Shown in pieces: positions 5,837 through 6,098 of a stretch of 6,098 nucleotides of DNA. The stretch is taken from positions 1-6,098 of the forward strand of contig JBOFUX010000024.1 in NCBI GenBank assembly GCA_051652785.1, read 5' to 3'. The DNA is from JAGNZR01 sp051652785 (lineage in GTDB: Bacteria; Fusobacteriota; Fusobacteriia; Fusobacteriales; Fusobacteriaceae). The translations under genes and the position numbers were made by a program. Below the pieces are notes generated by a model. It did not search any database and was not told the origin of the DNA. It was given only the letters and a program-made list of their open reading frames with translations. Position 1 is the first letter of the stretch. Every line of letters begins with the position of its first letter.

Positions 5837-6098
5837 TTTTTTTTATTTAATAATTTGGTTTCAAAGAATACCTCCTGTAATGACCTGAATAATTTTTCTT
5901 TATCTTCATCTGATATAGATTCGTCATTAAACATTAGTGTTGCACTGCTCATAAAATCATCATATTGAAGTTTTTCTCTTTTGTTGAGGTTTAAATTTGA
6001 GGAACTGGGGTCGTTATTTCCAGCTACAGTTCTACCTAAAAATGAGGAATCTAATAAATTTTTTTCTTCTATTGTTAAATTTAATGCTTTAGATATTT
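5818..6098 (-). CDS. Probable XRE-family (helix-turn-helix) regulator, C-terminal end only
   Basis: The frame is open from the right edge (first full codon at 6096) to a TAG at 5818-5820, giving the last 92 residues. It opens with ISKALNLTIEEKNLL, matching the end of a Cro/C1-type helix-turn-helix domain, where the phrase E-K-I-(S/A)-K-A-L-N-L-(S/T)-x-E-E-K is common. The tail contains ATLMFNDESISDEDKEKLFR and then SLQEVFFETKLLNKKKK, which resembles the acidic/lysine-rich ends of XRE regulators found on mobile elements of low-GC bacteria. The DNA-recognition helices themselves lie outside the window. It is on the same strand as, and upstream of, the ATPase and receiver genes, so it could be their transcriptional regulator; this is inferred from position. 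The natural end of the protein is uncertain because of an A8 run ten codons before the stop. Confidence 0.62.
   Translation of the reverse strand, partial: ISKALNLTIEEKNLLDSSFLGRTVAGNNDPSSSNLNLNKREKLQYDDFMSSATLMFNDESISDEDKEKLFRSLQEVFFETKLLNKKKKQELK

Noticed and set aside
1..6098. CRISPR array, tRNA, rRNA, insertion sequence or attachment site
   Set aside because: No spaced direct repeats, cloverleaf or rRNA signatures, transposase motifs or terminal inverted repeats were seen.

Overview
The window is a very A+T-rich (about three quarters by eye) bacterial segment with short intergenic gaps, strong GGAGG-type ribosome binding sites and A/T-flanked hairpin terminators. This suits a low-GC Fusobacteriota or Clostridia-like host. 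The genus cannot be fixed from the sequence. The gene content (toxin-antitoxin remnant, cytosine methyltransferase, GHKL ATPase, receiver protein, XRE regulator) is typical of a mobile or defence-rich accessory region.

Layout. At the left edge is the 3' end of a HicB-type antitoxin gene (+) followed by a clear terminator. A 240-base gap then carries a good sigma70-type promoter and a small inverted repeat. Next is a complete DNA cytosine-5 methyltransferase (412-1629, +) with all the key motifs. Between 1630 and 2109 there are two tandem A/T-flanked hairpins that probably terminate transcription from both sides, a short hairpin, a perfect 16-bp palindrome, and what looks like the debris of a small minus-strand gene. 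From the right, on the minus strand, come the 3' end of an XRE-type regulator gene (running off the window edge), a 702-residue protein with two GHKL ATPase modules (5687-3579), and a 489-residue receiver-domain protein (3579-2110). The last two genes overlap by one base. The methyltransferase and the minus-strand genes converge.

How the parts may work together. The N-terminal half of the ATPase resembles the MORC/paraMORC type of GHKL ATPase found in restriction-modification neighbourhoods. Its C-terminal half looks like a histidine kinase, with a histidine box (H490) and N, G1 and G2 boxes. Its coupled partner starts with a receiver domain (acidic pair D18/D19, probable phospho-acceptor D60) and ends in an uncharacterised domain with conserved-looking C-D-x-x-Q and H-x-S-R-x-G signatures. 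The likely reading is a restriction- or defence-type cassette. In it the methyltransferase marks self DNA, and an ATPase/kinase plus receiver pair senses or remodels DNA or a protein complex. The XRE protein may regulate the cassette. No nuclease is recognisable in the window, so the effector is either outside it, hidden in the receiver protein's C-terminal domain, or lost (the 1800-2020 debris lies just downstream of the operon). The defence role is inference.
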